Source of the DNA: Bacteroidales bacterium
GTDB lineage: Bacteria; Bacteroidota; Bacteroidia; Bacteroidales; UBA932
Direction of reading: 5' to 3'
NCBI GenBank assembly: GCA_017550525.1
Contig: JAFZOU010000119.1
Coordinates: forward strand, 1 to 47,589
DNA length: 47,589 nt
Positions 8,027 to 16,071 of the stretch are shown here, in pieces. Position 1 is the first letter of the stretch. Each line of letters begins with the position of its first letter. Below the pieces are notes generated by a model that was given only the letters and a program-made list of their open reading frames with translations, searched no databases and was not told where the DNA came from. A program made the position numbers and the translations under genes.

Positions 8027-8740
8027 ATGAAATGGCCGATGATTGCCCTGGCGCTGATGCTGGGAACACTTCCGCTGAAGGCAGGAGTTCCCGGCAAAAC
8101 TGCCGACACCCCCCGCTCCTACGAGTTAGCAGTGATAGGCATCGGGGGCCAGAACCGCACGTGGGGCGGATATGGTGGCGGGGCGCTTCAGGCCAGCCTT
8201 CCGGTCCTTAAAAAGCTGGACATCCTCACCGGCATCCAGGGCCTCAGCCCCGGCGTTATGACAGGCCTCCTGCAGGTCCAGCCAGCGTTCCCGCTTAAAA
8301 AAGGAGAACTTTTTGCCGATATAACCGGCTATTACGGCGGCTTTTACAGATACGGCGTCACTGAATGGCTCACTGCAGTAGGTGCCGGCTGGCGGGCTGC
8401 TCATTTCAGCGCGCAGCTGGGCATCAGCGTCCGCTGGATCCTGGATGCCGCCAGTCCCAGCAAGGTTGTGGAGCCCATAGACCCGGTCTTCAGGATAGCA
8501 TACAGTGTCAAAGAAAGCGGCTCTCCCTGGAACATAACCGGGGGAGTGGCCAACTACTCCCGCTATCAGGTTGAACGCGCAATGCAGCCCATCTTCTTCC
8601 TGGAAGGCTACTATAGCGTCACACAGAATCTCTCCGTCACAGGGGAACTGAACATCAAGCCCGCCGGAATGTTCCACCTTGTTGCTTCCTGGTACGGATT
8701 CACCGCTGGGATCGGCCTTAAATACAGCTTTGCCTTATGA
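8027..8740 (+). CDS. Exported beta-rich protein, possible small outer-membrane barrel
   Basis: A 237-residue protein with an N-terminal signal peptide (MKWPMIALALMLGTLPLKA). The rest shows repeated alternating hydrophobic strands rich in Tyr, Gly and Trp (GGYGGGALQASLPVL, FADITGYYGGFYRYG, FTAGIGLKYSFAL) and ends in an aromatic-hydrophobic strand, as outer-membrane barrels do. No family is recognised. Its stop overlaps the start of the phosphoesterase gene by 4 bp, indicating translational coupling in the envelope operon. Confidence 0.65.
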   Translation: MKWPMIALALMLGTLPLKAGVPGKTADTPRSYELAVIGIGGQNRTWGGYGGGALQASLPVLKKLDILTGIQGLSPGVMTGLLQVQPAFPLKKGELFADITGYYGGFYRYGVTEWLTAVGAGWRAAHFSAQLGISVRWILDAASPSKVVEPIDPVFRIAYSVKESGSPWNITGGVANYSRYQVERAMQPIFFLEGYYSVTQNLSVTGELNIKPAGMFHLVASWYGFTAGIGLKYSFAL

Positions 8741-9597
8741 GAAAGCCCCTTATTATCATACTGATGGCTCTCTGCCTGAGCTCCTGCAACGTTGATATGC
8801 TGGGCTTCATCTACACCCGGAGCGGTGACCCTGACGCCCGCTTTGCACAGTCCATGGAATACAACGCCAAGGCGGGATTCGCCTCCATCACCGTCCCGGC
8901 CGATGAATACCGCGTCTACGTAATGACCGACGCCCACGTCACGGAAAAGGAAACCGCCAATCTGGACGGGTTTGTGAATGATCTGAAGGCCGATAATACT
9001 GCCGCCCCATTCTGGATCAACCTTGGCGACTGCGTAAACGACAAAGGGCAGCTGGGCGTATTCCAGAGCCATATTGCCCCGCTTGAAGAGGCAGGCTACA
9101 AGCATTTTCCCACCGCCGGGAACCACGACATATATTTTGGCGAATGGCCCCACTGGATTGCCCGTTTCCATACCGCCACTTATTGGTTTGAGGTCATAAC
9201 TCCCAGTCGCGGTAAGGACCTCTTTGTGAGCCTTGAATCGGCCGGCGGCACCCTTGGAAAAGACCAGCGCGCCTGGGCGGAGAAAATCCTCTCGGAGGCC
9301 AGGGGACAGTACAGCCATATCACCGTCTTCACCCACACGCATTTCTGGAAGCGGGACAACACCCAGTTCTCTACCGGCAACTATAATCTTGAGGAGACCT
9401 ATGATCTGGCCGATCTTTTCTCCCGCACAGGCGTAGATGTGGTCCTCTCCGGCCACGATCACGCCACGGAAACAACCATCTACAAGGGAGTCCGCTACGA
9501 GACCCTCGAGAGCCTGAAGATGAAGGACATATCTCCCGGCTACAACATCTTTACTTACGGCAGCACCATTGAGCGGAAATATATCCCCGTGGAATAG
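8737..9597 (+). CDS. Lipoprotein calcineurin-like metallophosphoesterase
   Basis: A 286-residue lipoprotein (lipobox LSSC, Cys17) with a calcineurin-like phosphoesterase fold. Metal-binding blocks appear in order: TDAHV (Asp, His), NLGDCVND (Asp), TAGNHDIYF (Asn, His), FTHTHFW (His) and LSGHDHAT (His, His). It likely hydrolyses phosphodiesters or phosphomonoesters outside the cytoplasm; the substrate is unknown. It overlaps the upstream gene by 4 bp (ATGA). The operon pairing with an SGNH esterase and a possible barrel suggests work on an envelope or imported phosphorylated compound, which is inference. Confidence 0.88.
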   Translation: MRKPLIIILMALCLSSCNVDMLGFIYTRSGDPDARFAQSMEYNAKAGFASITVPADEYRVYVMTDAHVTEKETANLDGFVNDLKADNTAAPFWINLGDCVNDKGQLGVFQSHIAPLEEAGYKHFPTAGNHDIYFGEWPHWIARFHTATYWFEVITPSRGKDLFVSLESAGGTLGKDQRAWAEKILSEARGQYSHITVFTHTHFWKRDNTQFSTGNYNLEETYDLADLFSRTGVDVVLSGHDHATETTIYKGVRYETLESLKMKDISPGYNIFTYGSTIERKYIPVE

Positions 9598-9610
9598 ATA
9601 ATAAACTACT

Positions 9611-10003
9611 ATGAATACCGAACTTCTGAACCTTTCCAACCAGTACCTTAACGCCGCCAACGCCCTCCACGATGCCATACGTGACATCATAAAAGGCGCC
9701 GGAGGCTTCATAAATACCACCAACAACCGCCAGGAAAAGCAGGATATAAAGGCCCTCGTGTTCGACAAGGCCAAAGGCTACACGGAAACCAAGCCCATAA
9801 GGGCCCTCAGGGTCAATCCCAAGGGTGAGGTGGAAGTTTGCATAGGGAACTTCGGAACCATCTACACGGACAAATTCCTCCGCGGAAGCGCCTCCGAGGA
9901 CCACTGGACCACCCTCCGCGGCTCCAACGTGATGTTCTACCAGACCATCCTCTCCATCATCAAAACCCTTGACATCTACCTCCCGGAAGGAGAAGGGAAA
10001 TAG
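9611..10003 (+). CDS. Small uncharacterised cytosolic protein
   Basis: A 130-residue protein without signal peptide. An N-terminal helix (NLSNQYLNAANALHDAIRD) is followed by a small beta region (IRALRVNPKGEVEVCIGN) and a C-terminal helix. I do not recognise the family. It follows the phosphoesterase by 13 bp and is likely the last gene of the operon; palindromic repeat P copy 2 begins 35 bp after its stop. Base and motif usage resemble the neighbours, so it looks native. Confidence 0.7.
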   Translation: MNTELLNLSNQYLNAANALHDAIRDIIKGAGGFINTTNNRQEKQDIKALVFDKAKGYTETKPIRALRVNPKGEVEVCIGNFGTIYTDKFLRGSASEDHWTTLRGSNVMFYQTILSIIKTLDIYLPEGEGK

Positions 10004-10037
10004 AGCGGGGGGCTGTTGTAATGCAGACACCCCCTAT

Positions 10038-10166
10038 GGTAATGCCGATGCGGTGGGGCTTAAGTTGTTAAATATCAGTTAGTTACAGAGTTCTTTGGGA
10101 TTACCGGTAATCCCAAATACTTGTGCAACTCATTGTGTTTCAATCAATTAGCTCCCACCTAATCCC
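10038..10166. repeat. Palindromic intergenic repeat, family P, copy 2
   Basis: The same perfect 24-bp core as copy 1 lies at 10094-10117. GGTGGGGCTTAAG on the left and an AGCTCCCACC-type sequence on the right pair at the edges. The left end keeps GGTAATGCCGATGC. The element fills the gap between the envelope operon and glycerate kinase, which otherwise holds only the promoter of the kinase. Confidence 0.85.
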
Positions 10167-10210
10167 TTGCCTCTAACCAGGCACCACCCACTTCCTTTAC
10201 ATAAAATGAT

Positions 10211-10218
10211 TATCTTTG
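10211..10218 (+). promoter_or_regulatory. -7 element TATCTTTG, near-leaderless glycerate kinase mRNA
   Basis: TATCTTTG ends 7 nt before the ATG at 10226. With initiation 4-7 nt after the box, the transcript would start at or within a few bases of the start codon. Confidence 0.75.
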
Positions 10219-10225
10219 TACTGAA

Positions 10226-11245
10226 ATGAAGATAATCGTAGCACCGGACTCTTACAAGGGCTGCCTCAGCGCAAGGGAGGTGGCGGGGGCTATCGGCCAC
10301 GCATTAATGGAATCATGCCCCGACGCCGAAATAATTACAATCCCTCTGGCCGATGGCGGAGAGGGCACGGTGGAGATCCTCTCGGAGGCCCTTGGCGGAA
10401 AGATCCAAACCGCCACAGTCACGGACCCCCTTGGACGGAAGGTGCAGGCAAAATACGCCCTCAAAGGGGACACCGCCATAATTGAAGTGGCCGAGGCCTG
10501 CGGGATGAAACTCCTCCGGAAAGAGGAACTGAGCCCCCTCAAAGCCAGCACAAGGGGAGTGGGGGAACTCCTCATGGCTGCAAGGAAAAACGGCGCAGAC
10601 CACTTTATAATCGGCCTTGGAGGCACCGCAACCTGCGACGGCGGGGAAGGAATGATGTCGGTTACCGGCATCCGTGAAGCGCTAAAAGGGGCAAGGATAG
10701 AGCTTCTCTCGGACGTGGATAATCCCTTCACCGGAAAGGCCGGTGCCGCGCGTGTCTTTGCCCCTCAGAAGGGCGCAACCGGGGCCGATATTGACATCCT
10801 TGAGAACCGTCTCACCCAAATTGCCCAAATAATCCTCCAGGAGACAGGCAGGGACATCACAAATCTTCCCGGCGCTGGCGCAGCAGGCGGCCTTGGCGGC
10901 GCGCTTGTGGGCTGGTTTGGCGCCACAATCACCTCCGGCATTGACCGCATCCTGGACCTGGTCCACTTTGACAAGCAGATAAAGGTGGCGGATCTCATCA
11001 TCACCGGCGAAGGCAGTTCCGACCTCCAGACCCTTCACGGCAAGGTTCCCATGGGCGTTCTCCGCCGCGCCGGCGGCATCCCCGTCACCCTTGTCTCCGG
11101 CCGCATAGACGCCAAAGCGGAACTCCTCAAGGCCGGGTTCACAAGCCTAATCGAGGTCACCCCGCGTGAGATGCCGCTGCACATTGCCCTCCAGCCGGAA
11201 GTCGCCATAGCAAACATCCACTCCGCCCTTACTTCCGAAACTTAA
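10226..11245 (+). CDS. Glycerate kinase (GarK/GlxK family), internally shortened
   Basis: A 339-residue enzyme that phosphorylates D-glycerate (most of this family make 2-phosphoglycerate). Motifs seen: MKIIVAPDSYKG at the N-terminus, PLADGGEGT, LGGTATCDGGEGM, SDVDNPFTG, PGAGAAGGLGG and TGEGSSDLQTLHGK. Family members are usually 370-385 residues. The missing part lies between CDGGEGM and SDVDNPF, where roughly 30 residues of a typical enzyme are absent, and the Asp of the usual GEGxxDxQ is followed by Leu. Activity may be altered. The stop codon lies inside a repeat-Q element, so the C-terminus may have been changed by that insertion. Confidence 0.92.
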   Translation: MKIIVAPDSYKGCLSAREVAGAIGHALMESCPDAEIITIPLADGGEGTVEILSEALGGKIQTATVTDPLGRKVQAKYALKGDTAIIEVAEACGMKLLRKEELSPLKASTRGVGELLMAARKNGADHFIIGLGGTATCDGGEGMMSVTGIREALKGARIELLSDVDNPFTGKAGAARVFAPQKGATGADIDILENRLTQIAQIILQETGRDITNLPGAGAAGGLGGALVGWFGATITSGIDRILDLVHFDKQIKVADLIITGEGSSDLQTLHGKVPMGVLRRAGGIPVTLVSGRIDAKAELLKAGFTSLIEVTPREMPLHIALQPEVAIANIHSALTSET

Positions 11246-11304
11246 ACCGCACCACCCCGCCTCAGAGTACCCTCAGATGGCACCCCCTGCTGTTTAACTT
11301 TCGG
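11235..11304. repeat. Inverted-repeat element, family Q, copy B
   Basis: CCGAAACTTAAAC at 11235-11247 is mirrored by GTTTAACTTTCGG at 11292-11304 (one mismatch). The body (CACCCCCTGCTG next to the right arm) matches copy A without its insertion. The left arm contains the TAA stop of glycerate kinase. Followed by TTTTT, the hairpin could act as its terminator. Confidence 0.8.
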
Positions 11305-11341
11305 ATTTTTCTTTCAAATTATCCCAAGTTCGGTCAGGATA

Positions 11342-11566
11342 TTAATCATCTTTGAATTTTGATAGTATTGCCGATGATACCTCCTCTGGGATAGCAAGTA
11401 CCGGAAGATTAAGGATACTCTCGTACTCTTCCAGAATCTCATCACAAACAAGCGGCTGGATGATTCCAGAGAATACTAACGTAAGTACCTGGGATGCTGA
11501 TGAATATGGTTTATGAGATTTGGCTGCGGCAACTAATACATTTGTGTCAATAACTGCGTATATCAT
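11342..11566 (-). pseudogene. Truncated PIN-domain toxin (COG1569-like)
   Basis: A 74-residue frame starting MIYAVIDTNVLVAA, the N-terminal strand and first acidic residue of PIN-domain RNases, followed by VCDEILEEYESIL with the second acidic patch. PIN toxins of this group run to about 130-140 residues; the C-terminal half with the remaining active-site acids is missing. The frame stops at KFKDD and the following 60 bases hold no continuation in any frame I could see. The start codon immediately follows the antitoxin stop (TAG then ATG). Most likely a broken toxin; a short functional variant is less likely. Confidence 0.7.
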
Positions 11567-11869
11567 CTATTGTTTTCTTTTTTTACTTCTGTGTTCTGCA
11601 ATTAACTGGTCTATTTCATCATCTGTCCATTCGTGCGCTTCTTGTGCCGATAGGACTTGACTTGTAGATAGTGCATTTTGTGCAGCGATAGATCTTTTCT
11701 CAGATTCACTGCCAATTGATATGGAGAAAGGGATTGCCTTCTCCCGTACAACAGCACGTGCGAACAAGTTGAATGCGGCATTTGTGCTTATGCCGAATTC
11801 CTTACAAAGGTTGTCAAATTGTTTTTTGATGTCCGAATCAAGGCGGATTGAAATTGCAGTTGTTGACAT
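11567..11869 (-). CDS. RelB/DinJ-family antitoxin
   Basis: A 100-residue protein starting MSTTAISIRLDSDIKKQFD, the ribbon-helix-helix DNA-binding segment of RelB/DinJ antitoxins. FGISTNAAFNLFARAVVREKAIPF completes the domain, followed by a charged toxin-binding tail (EWTDDEIDQLI) ending in basic residues. The frame extends to 11944, but ATG 11869 follows the family and lies 23 nt after a TATCTTTG box (11899-11892, minus). RelB/DinJ is usually paired with a RelE/YafQ toxin; here the partner is a PIN protein, now truncated. It probably represses its own promoter. Confidence 0.88.
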   Translation of the reverse strand: MSTTAISIRLDSDIKKQFDNLCKEFGISTNAAFNLFARAVVREKAIPFSISIGSESEKRSIAAQNALSTSQVLSAQEAHEWTDDEIDQLIAEHRSKKRKQ

Positions 11870-11944
11870 AATGTATTGCTGTTTTATATTGCAAAGATAG
11901 CATAATAATATTATTTTACAATGAAATTGATAAATTAATTGCAT

Positions 11945-11958
11945 ATCGCATATGCGAT
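11945..11958. promoter_or_regulatory. Perfect 14-bp palindrome, possible antitoxin operator
   Basis: ATCGCATATGCGAT is a perfect palindrome located about 45 bp upstream of the -7 box of the RelB/DinJ gene. Ribbon-helix-helix antitoxins bind such palindromes, so autoregulation is plausible; the distance from the box makes this uncertain. Confidence 0.45.
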
Positions 11959-11981
11959 GTGATTGTGTGTTTATTTGATTT

Positions 11982-12074
11982 GAAGGGAGCCGCTTCCAAG
12001 ACGTGGAAGACTTACCATACTCCTTGTTTCATTACCGGCCGATTTCGACGACCGCTACCGTCAAAACAAATATA
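11982..12074 (-). other. Conserved 93-bp transcribed element, copy 1
   Basis: On the minus strand it begins with TATATTTG (12074-12067) and continues through a block shared with 16979-16886 at roughly 85-90 percent identity. The block includes AAGGAGTATGGTAAGTC and a hairpin CTTCCA-CGTC-TTGGAAG. The only reading frames in it are a few codons long. Both copies point toward toxin-type genes (RelB/PIN here, toxin A there). It may be a mobile promoter/leader or a small RNA. Confidence 0.5.
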
Positions 12075-12082
12075 GAGATTAG

Positions 12083-12121
12083 CGCAGTTTTCCGCAAGAT
12101 TATTCTTATATTTGTGAGAGC
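12083..12121 (+). promoter_or_regulatory. Conserved promoter block of nuclease-helicase 1
   Basis: The block starts CGCAGTTTTCC, runs through CAAGATTATTCT and ends with TATATTTG (12107-12114) and GAGAGC. It is identical to 17516-17554 except for one base. The two copies precede the two DUF2075 genes at similar distance, so the genes are probably regulated together. The ATG follows 19 nt after the -7 box. Confidence 0.8.
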
Positions 12122-12133
12122 AAACTCACTTTT

Positions 12134-13999
12134 ATGATAGTCTATAATGGCACTAAGCGCGTCTTCGTGGAGGACGTGAGGAATAATGTCATTGCCGATA
12201 AGATCCTGTCCCTGGTAAGGGAGAGGGGGCTTTCTGCGGGGCAGGAGCGGGAATTCGCCTCCTGGCAGAATTCCATGCAGTTCATGCGGAACATAGTGGA
12301 TGACAATGATATTGCCGATGACGTCCAGATTGCCATTGAGTACAATATCCCGCAGACCTCAAAACGCGTGGATTTCATCATCATGGGGGCCGATTCTACC
12401 GGCAAGGACAACATCGTAATAGTGGAACTGAAGCAGTGGACCAAGGCGGAGGTTGTTGATGATGACATGCATTTCAGCGTCCGCACTTACGTTGCCTCAG
12501 ACAACCGTATAGTTTGCCATCCCTCCTATCAGGCGTACTCCTACTCCCGTTTCCTTGTAAACTACTCTGAAGTGATTCAGGCCGGGGGAATCCGCCTTGT
12601 GCCGTGCGCGTACCTTCACAATTACATGCCGGCGTACAGGAGCGCTTTATCGGCCGATATATACAAGGACTGGTTCACCACGGCCCCGTTCTTTATCATG
12701 AACGAGTCCCGCCAGTTCAACGCCTTCATCAAGAAGTATGTCACAAGGAAGTCTTCCCGCGGAGACCTTCTCTATCTCATAGACCACGGCAGGATTAAGC
12801 CCACCAAATCCCTTCAGGACGCCCTTTCCACCATGGTCCGAGGGACTCCAGTGTTTGACCTTCTGGACGAGCAGGCCGTATGCTTTGACATGTGCATCCG
12901 CACCATGCTTCAGTGCCTGAAAGACAGGAAGAAGCGCACCATCCTCATCCAGGGCGGTCCTGGGACCGGTAAGTCCGTCCTTGCCGTGAATCTCCTGATG
13001 CACTTCATCACCTGTTCCTGCAACGCCGCGTACGTCACCAAGAACAGCGCCCCAAGGCAGGCGTTCCTTTCCATCCTATCCCAGAACAAGGCTGAGAACA
13101 TTGCCGATATCGGCCTTCTTTTCCGTTCTCCTTTTGGTCTTTCGCAGGTCCCGGCTAATGCCTATGACTGTCTTATCGTTGATGAGGCCCACCGTCTTGT
13201 GAAGAAGATGTACGGTGACTGGAATGGTGAGAATCAGGTGAAGGAGTGCATCGGCGCATCCCTCCTTACCATATTCATGCTTGACGAGGACCAGGCGGTG
13301 ACTACCAAGGATATCGGGTCCGTGGAGGAAATCACAAAGTGGTGCGGGGAACTTGGTTCCAGGATCATCATGCGCGATGAGACAAGGCTCACTTCCCAGT
13401 TCCGCTGCAACGGCTCCGACGCCTATATCCAGTTTATCGACAGGCTTCTTCAACGCAACGAGGAGACCGTGGATGTGGATTTAAAGGAACTCAACTATGA
13501 TTTCCGTGTGTTTGACAGCGCCTCCGAGATGCGCGAAGCCCTGCGTGAAAGGAATTCAGACAACAAGGCCAGGATGGTGGCTGGCTACTGCTATGACTGG
13601 AATGTAAAGAACGGCAGGGGAGACATTGATATTGAACTGGAAGGCGGTTTCAAGGCCAAGTGGAACCTTGCCAATGACAAGATTTGGGCTATCAACCCAA
13701 GGTCTTTTGAGGAGGTTGGCTGTATCCACACTGCCCAGGGCCTGGAGTTTGACTATGTTGGCGTGCTGATAGGGAAGGACCTCACGTATGACGCTGCATC
13801 GGGCCGTGTTCAAACGGACAAGAGCGCCATTTCCGGTGACGACAAATCCTCCGGCATAAGGACCGCCAGTGATGCCGATGCCCGAAGGCTCATCCTGAAC
13901 ACTTACAAGACGCTGCTGACGCGTGGGCAGAAAGGCTGCTTTGTGTACTGCGAAGACCCGGCACTTAGGGAGTACTTGAAGAGGATGGCAGGGAGGTAG
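12134..13999 (+). CDS. DUF2075/Schlafen-3-like nuclease-helicase 1
   Basis: A 621-residue two-part protein. The N-terminal region looks like a PD-(D/E)xK nuclease: RVDFIIMG with Asp80 and IVELKQW with Glu98 and Lys100. A superfamily-1-type helicase follows: Walker A GGPGTGKS (274-281), Walker B CLIVDEAHR (Asp350-Glu351), TSQFRC (motif IV-like), HTAQGLEFD (motif V) and TLLTRGQKG (motif VI). This layout matches DUF2075 proteins, grouped with Schlafen-like helicases and found in defence islands. It shares its promoter block with the gene at 17569. A role in phage or plasmid defence is inference. Confidence 0.87.
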   Translation: MIVYNGTKRVFVEDVRNNVIADKILSLVRERGLSAGQEREFASWQNSMQFMRNIVDDNDIADDVQIAIEYNIPQTSKRVDFIIMGADSTGKDNIVIVELKQWTKAEVVDDDMHFSVRTYVASDNRIVCHPSYQAYSYSRFLVNYSEVIQAGGIRLVPCAYLHNYMPAYRSALSADIYKDWFTTAPFFIMNESRQFNAFIKKYVTRKSSRGDLLYLIDHGRIKPTKSLQDALSTMVRGTPVFDLLDEQAVCFDMCIRTMLQCLKDRKKRTILIQGGPGTGKSVLAVNLLMHFITCSCNAAYVTKNSAPRQAFLSILSQNKAENIADIGLLFRSPFGLSQVPANAYDCLIVDEAHRLVKKMYGDWNGENQVKECIGASLLTIFMLDEDQAVTTKDIGSVEEITKWCGELGSRIIMRDETRLTSQFRCNGSDAYIQFIDRLLQRNEETVDVDLKELNYDFRVFDSASEMREALRERNSDNKARMVAGYCYDWNVKNGRGDIDIELEGGFKAKWNLANDKIWAINPRSFEEVGCIHTAQGLEFDYVGVLIGKDLTYDAASGRVQTDKSAISGDDKSSGIRTASDADARRLILNTYKTLLTRGQKGCFVYCEDPALREYLKRMAGR

Positions 14000-14024
14000 G
14001 GACGTCAGGGCCGATGTGATAACG

Positions 14025-14118
14025 TCATGCCCGACCTGATCGGGCATCTTTTTTGTCATCCTGAGCGAAGCGAAGGATCTCTTTCCTCTGTCATTTCGAG
14101 CGTAGCCGAGAGATCTCA
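14025..14118 (+). repeat. Dispersed repeat R, copy 1
   Basis: A small stem-loop (TCATGCCCGACCTGATCGGGCA) is followed by a GTCATTTCGAGCG...GAGATCTC block. The same pair recurs at 16165-16234, 17021-17082, 17343-17400 and, inverted, 22135-22200. Repeats of this type are scattered in many Bacteroidetes genomes. Copies here lie only in gaps of the accessory island. Confidence 0.85.
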
Positions 14119-14144
14119 TTCATGCCGATGGGTAGGGTAGAGAC

Positions 14145-14177
14145 AGACAGGCCCCCGCCAATGGCAGGGGCCTGTCT
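14145..14177. terminator. Strong bidirectional hairpin between convergent genes
   Basis: AGACAGGCCCC and its complement form a 16-bp stem with one G-T pair. The hairpin lies between the convergent helicase and fimbrillin-like genes. A T-rich tract follows only loosely on either side, so termination is likely but not certain. Confidence 0.65.
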
Positions 14178-14219
14178 CATTGATTTTAATGATGTTGTTT
14201 AGACAGATCGGATTTATGC

Positions 14220-15860
14220 TCAGTTTTCATAAACTAATTCACCAGTCTTTTGGTCATACTCCACTATCCTTGATCTAAGAACAGCACTACCTCCACCAAT
14301 GAAAGTGCATGCATCATAATAAATAGTGCCATTGATGTTGATATGACCGGTGCAAGTCCCATTATAACCGTAACCGAGGCAAAGAATATCACCGACATCA
14401 TTCATCCTCTCCGCATGCATAAAGTTAATACCTGCGGGAATATCGATGTTCTTGCATGAGCCTCTTAGTCCCGATCCGATGGCAGCTGCAAACTCTCCTC
14501 CATAAACGTAGATTTTGCCACCGATGATGTTGATATGGCCGCACGAGCTATCGGATCCCGTCCCAATAGCAGCACTGTAACGTCCTCCATATGCGGTAAT
14601 AATACCACCGTTGAAGATGATATCGCCACATGCGCCGTTGTATCCTGCACCGATAGCGGCACCGTTTTCTCCTCCAAATGCGGTAATACTACCGCCGATA
14701 GAGATACTGCCGCAAGTGCCATTAAGACCAGAACCGATGGCCGCCGCCCCGGAGCCACCATGGGCTTCCAGAGAACCGCTGACAAGGATACTGAGTGAGC
14801 CGTTGCCTTGTATGGCAGCGTAACCACCACCTGCTGAAATATAGTTTTCACCATCAAGGAAGATGGTGGCATCGCCCTCACAGGTTATACCTGCTTCCGA
14901 GGATTGTATATAAACGTCTTCGAGGGTCACCGAATCTCCGTCCCGGATGACGATAGGATTGTCCGGAGTACGTGGGCAATTGATGGTAAGGCTGCGGTAA
15001 AAGCGCTTGGCATAGAGCGTGACGCCTGCCATAGATCTGGAATAGGATCTTTTCGCCATTGCCGCTTGGTCATCAGGAGCATTCTTATGATTTCCCTGGA
15101 TGGAGAATGTGAAATCCTTATTCTCAGCTCCGAAGAGTGCCATATAGACCTCTCCCAGATTTCCCTTGGCAATATTGGTGGCAATGTATCTATGTACGGT
15201 GCTCCCTCCTTCCTTTTCCGTGATGGTGATATCGTAGTAGTTCTCCGTGGGGTCGGCATTCATGCCCGTGAAGTTGAACTTGCAGATGCAGCACTGGCTC
15301 TCCATCTGGATAGAGCCGCTTACAGTTGCCGTTCCTCCATCAACGACAATGGTGCCAGTCGTGGTGGCGGCGTCAAGATTAGCACTGATATAGTCTATGG
15401 TGCCATTCTGCTGTCTGAATGGAGTCATATTCATCTCTCCGTCAGTCTTCATTAGGGTGAACGGATAGATGAACGTCGCCTTTCCGCCCAAAGGATCGGA
15501 GAGGTGGGCCTCCACGGTTGCCACACCAGTCACGGGATCCACCGCGGTGATATCGGCATATCCCCTCTTGTAGGAGAGGTCGGTCTTCTGGTAGTAGATG
15601 GCTATCTTCTCATCCACCGCCCACGACACGTTGAGCACCTCCTTGTCCTGGGCATCCGTACCGGGGGTGATGACCTTGGTGGCGGCCCCATCCTTGGGGG
15701 CCAGGGTGGCCGTGAAGATGACGTCCAGGGATTCCTCCGTTTCGGGGGATGTCTCCTCTGCGGGGCTCTCCTCTACGGGGTCCACACCCTTGGAGCAGGA
15801 AAACAGGACGGCGCAGGGTACAAGCAGCACCGCCGCCAGTATGTGATTGATTGTCTTCAT
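14220..15860 (-). CDS. Fimbrillin-like lipoprotein with cysteine-ladder beta-solenoid
   Basis: A 546-residue surface lipoprotein (lipobox VLFSC). The N-terminal half resembles fimbrillin-family proteins: VIFTATLAP, ATKV, then a Cys-containing CCICKFNFTG strand. The C-terminal half has at least four repeats of about 29 residues, each starting AAIGxG, with a Cys at position 11 and a GG near the end (AIGSGLNGTCG, AIGAGYNGACG, AIGTGSDSSCG, AIGSGLRGSCK). These would stack as a right-handed beta-solenoid with one Cys per rung. Adhesion or glycan binding is likely by family; the ligand is unknown. Start MKTINHIL chosen for its signal peptide. A 51-codon gene precedes it in the same transcript. Confidence 0.8.
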   Translation of the reverse strand: MKTINHILAAVLLVPCAVLFSCSKGVDPVEESPAEETSPETEESLDVIFTATLAPKDGAATKVITPGTDAQDKEVLNVSWAVDEKIAIYYQKTDLSYKRGYADITAVDPVTGVATVEAHLSDPLGGKATFIYPFTLMKTDGEMNMTPFRQQNGTIDYISANLDAATTTGTIVVDGGTATVSGSIQMESQCCICKFNFTGMNADPTENYYDITITEKEGGSTVHRYIATNIAKGNLGEVYMALFGAENKDFTFSIQGNHKNAPDDQAAMAKRSYSRSMAGVTLYAKRFYRSLTINCPRTPDNPIVIRDGDSVTLEDVYIQSSEAGITCEGDATIFLDGENYISAGGGYAAIQGNGSLSILVSGSLEAHGGSGAAAIGSGLNGTCGSISIGGSITAFGGENGAAIGAGYNGACGDIIFNGGIITAYGGRYSAAIGTGSDSSCGHINIIGGKIYVYGGEFAAAIGSGLRGSCKNIDIPAGINFMHAERMNDVGDILCLGYGYNGTCTGHININGTIYYDACTFIGGGSAVLRSRIVEYDQKTGELVYEN

Positions 15861-15884
15861 TGTCTGCATTTGGTTAAGGGTAGT

Positions 15885-16040
15885 CTAACCGCCGAGGAAG
15901 GGGTTGGTGTCATCAGGTGTATAGGGGTCTCTCTCTCCCAGGCCATTGGGACTGAAGACCTGAAGGACCGCGGAGCCGTGCTGCAGCTGAAGAAGCTGCG
16001 ACTGGGGCGCATCATAGGGTTCTTTAAGATGGGTGTCCAT
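15885..16040 (-). CDS. 51-residue small protein upstream of fimbrillin-like gene
   Basis: An ATG-to-TAG frame of 51 codons starts at 16040, about 30 nt after the promoter, and ends 24 nt before the lipoprotein gene. The sequence MDTHLKEPYDAPQSQLLQLQ ends in YTPDDTNPFLGG. Short, Pro/Asp/Gly-rich proteins of this type (YxAP near the start, NPF..GG at the end) often precede exported-protein genes in Bacteroidales; this is from general familiarity, not a search. No signal peptide. Function unknown. Confidence 0.65.
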   Translation of the reverse strand: MDTHLKEPYDAPQSQLLQLQHGSAVLQVFSPNGLGERDPYTPDDTNPFLGG

Positions 16041-16071
16041 AAAAAAACTGCCTTTACTAACTAACGGGAAA

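Noticed and set aside
15504-16064. Plus-strand open frame of 186 codons
   Set aside because: It is the complement of the fimbrillin-like gene and its 51-codon leader gene, which have the better start, promoter and family match.
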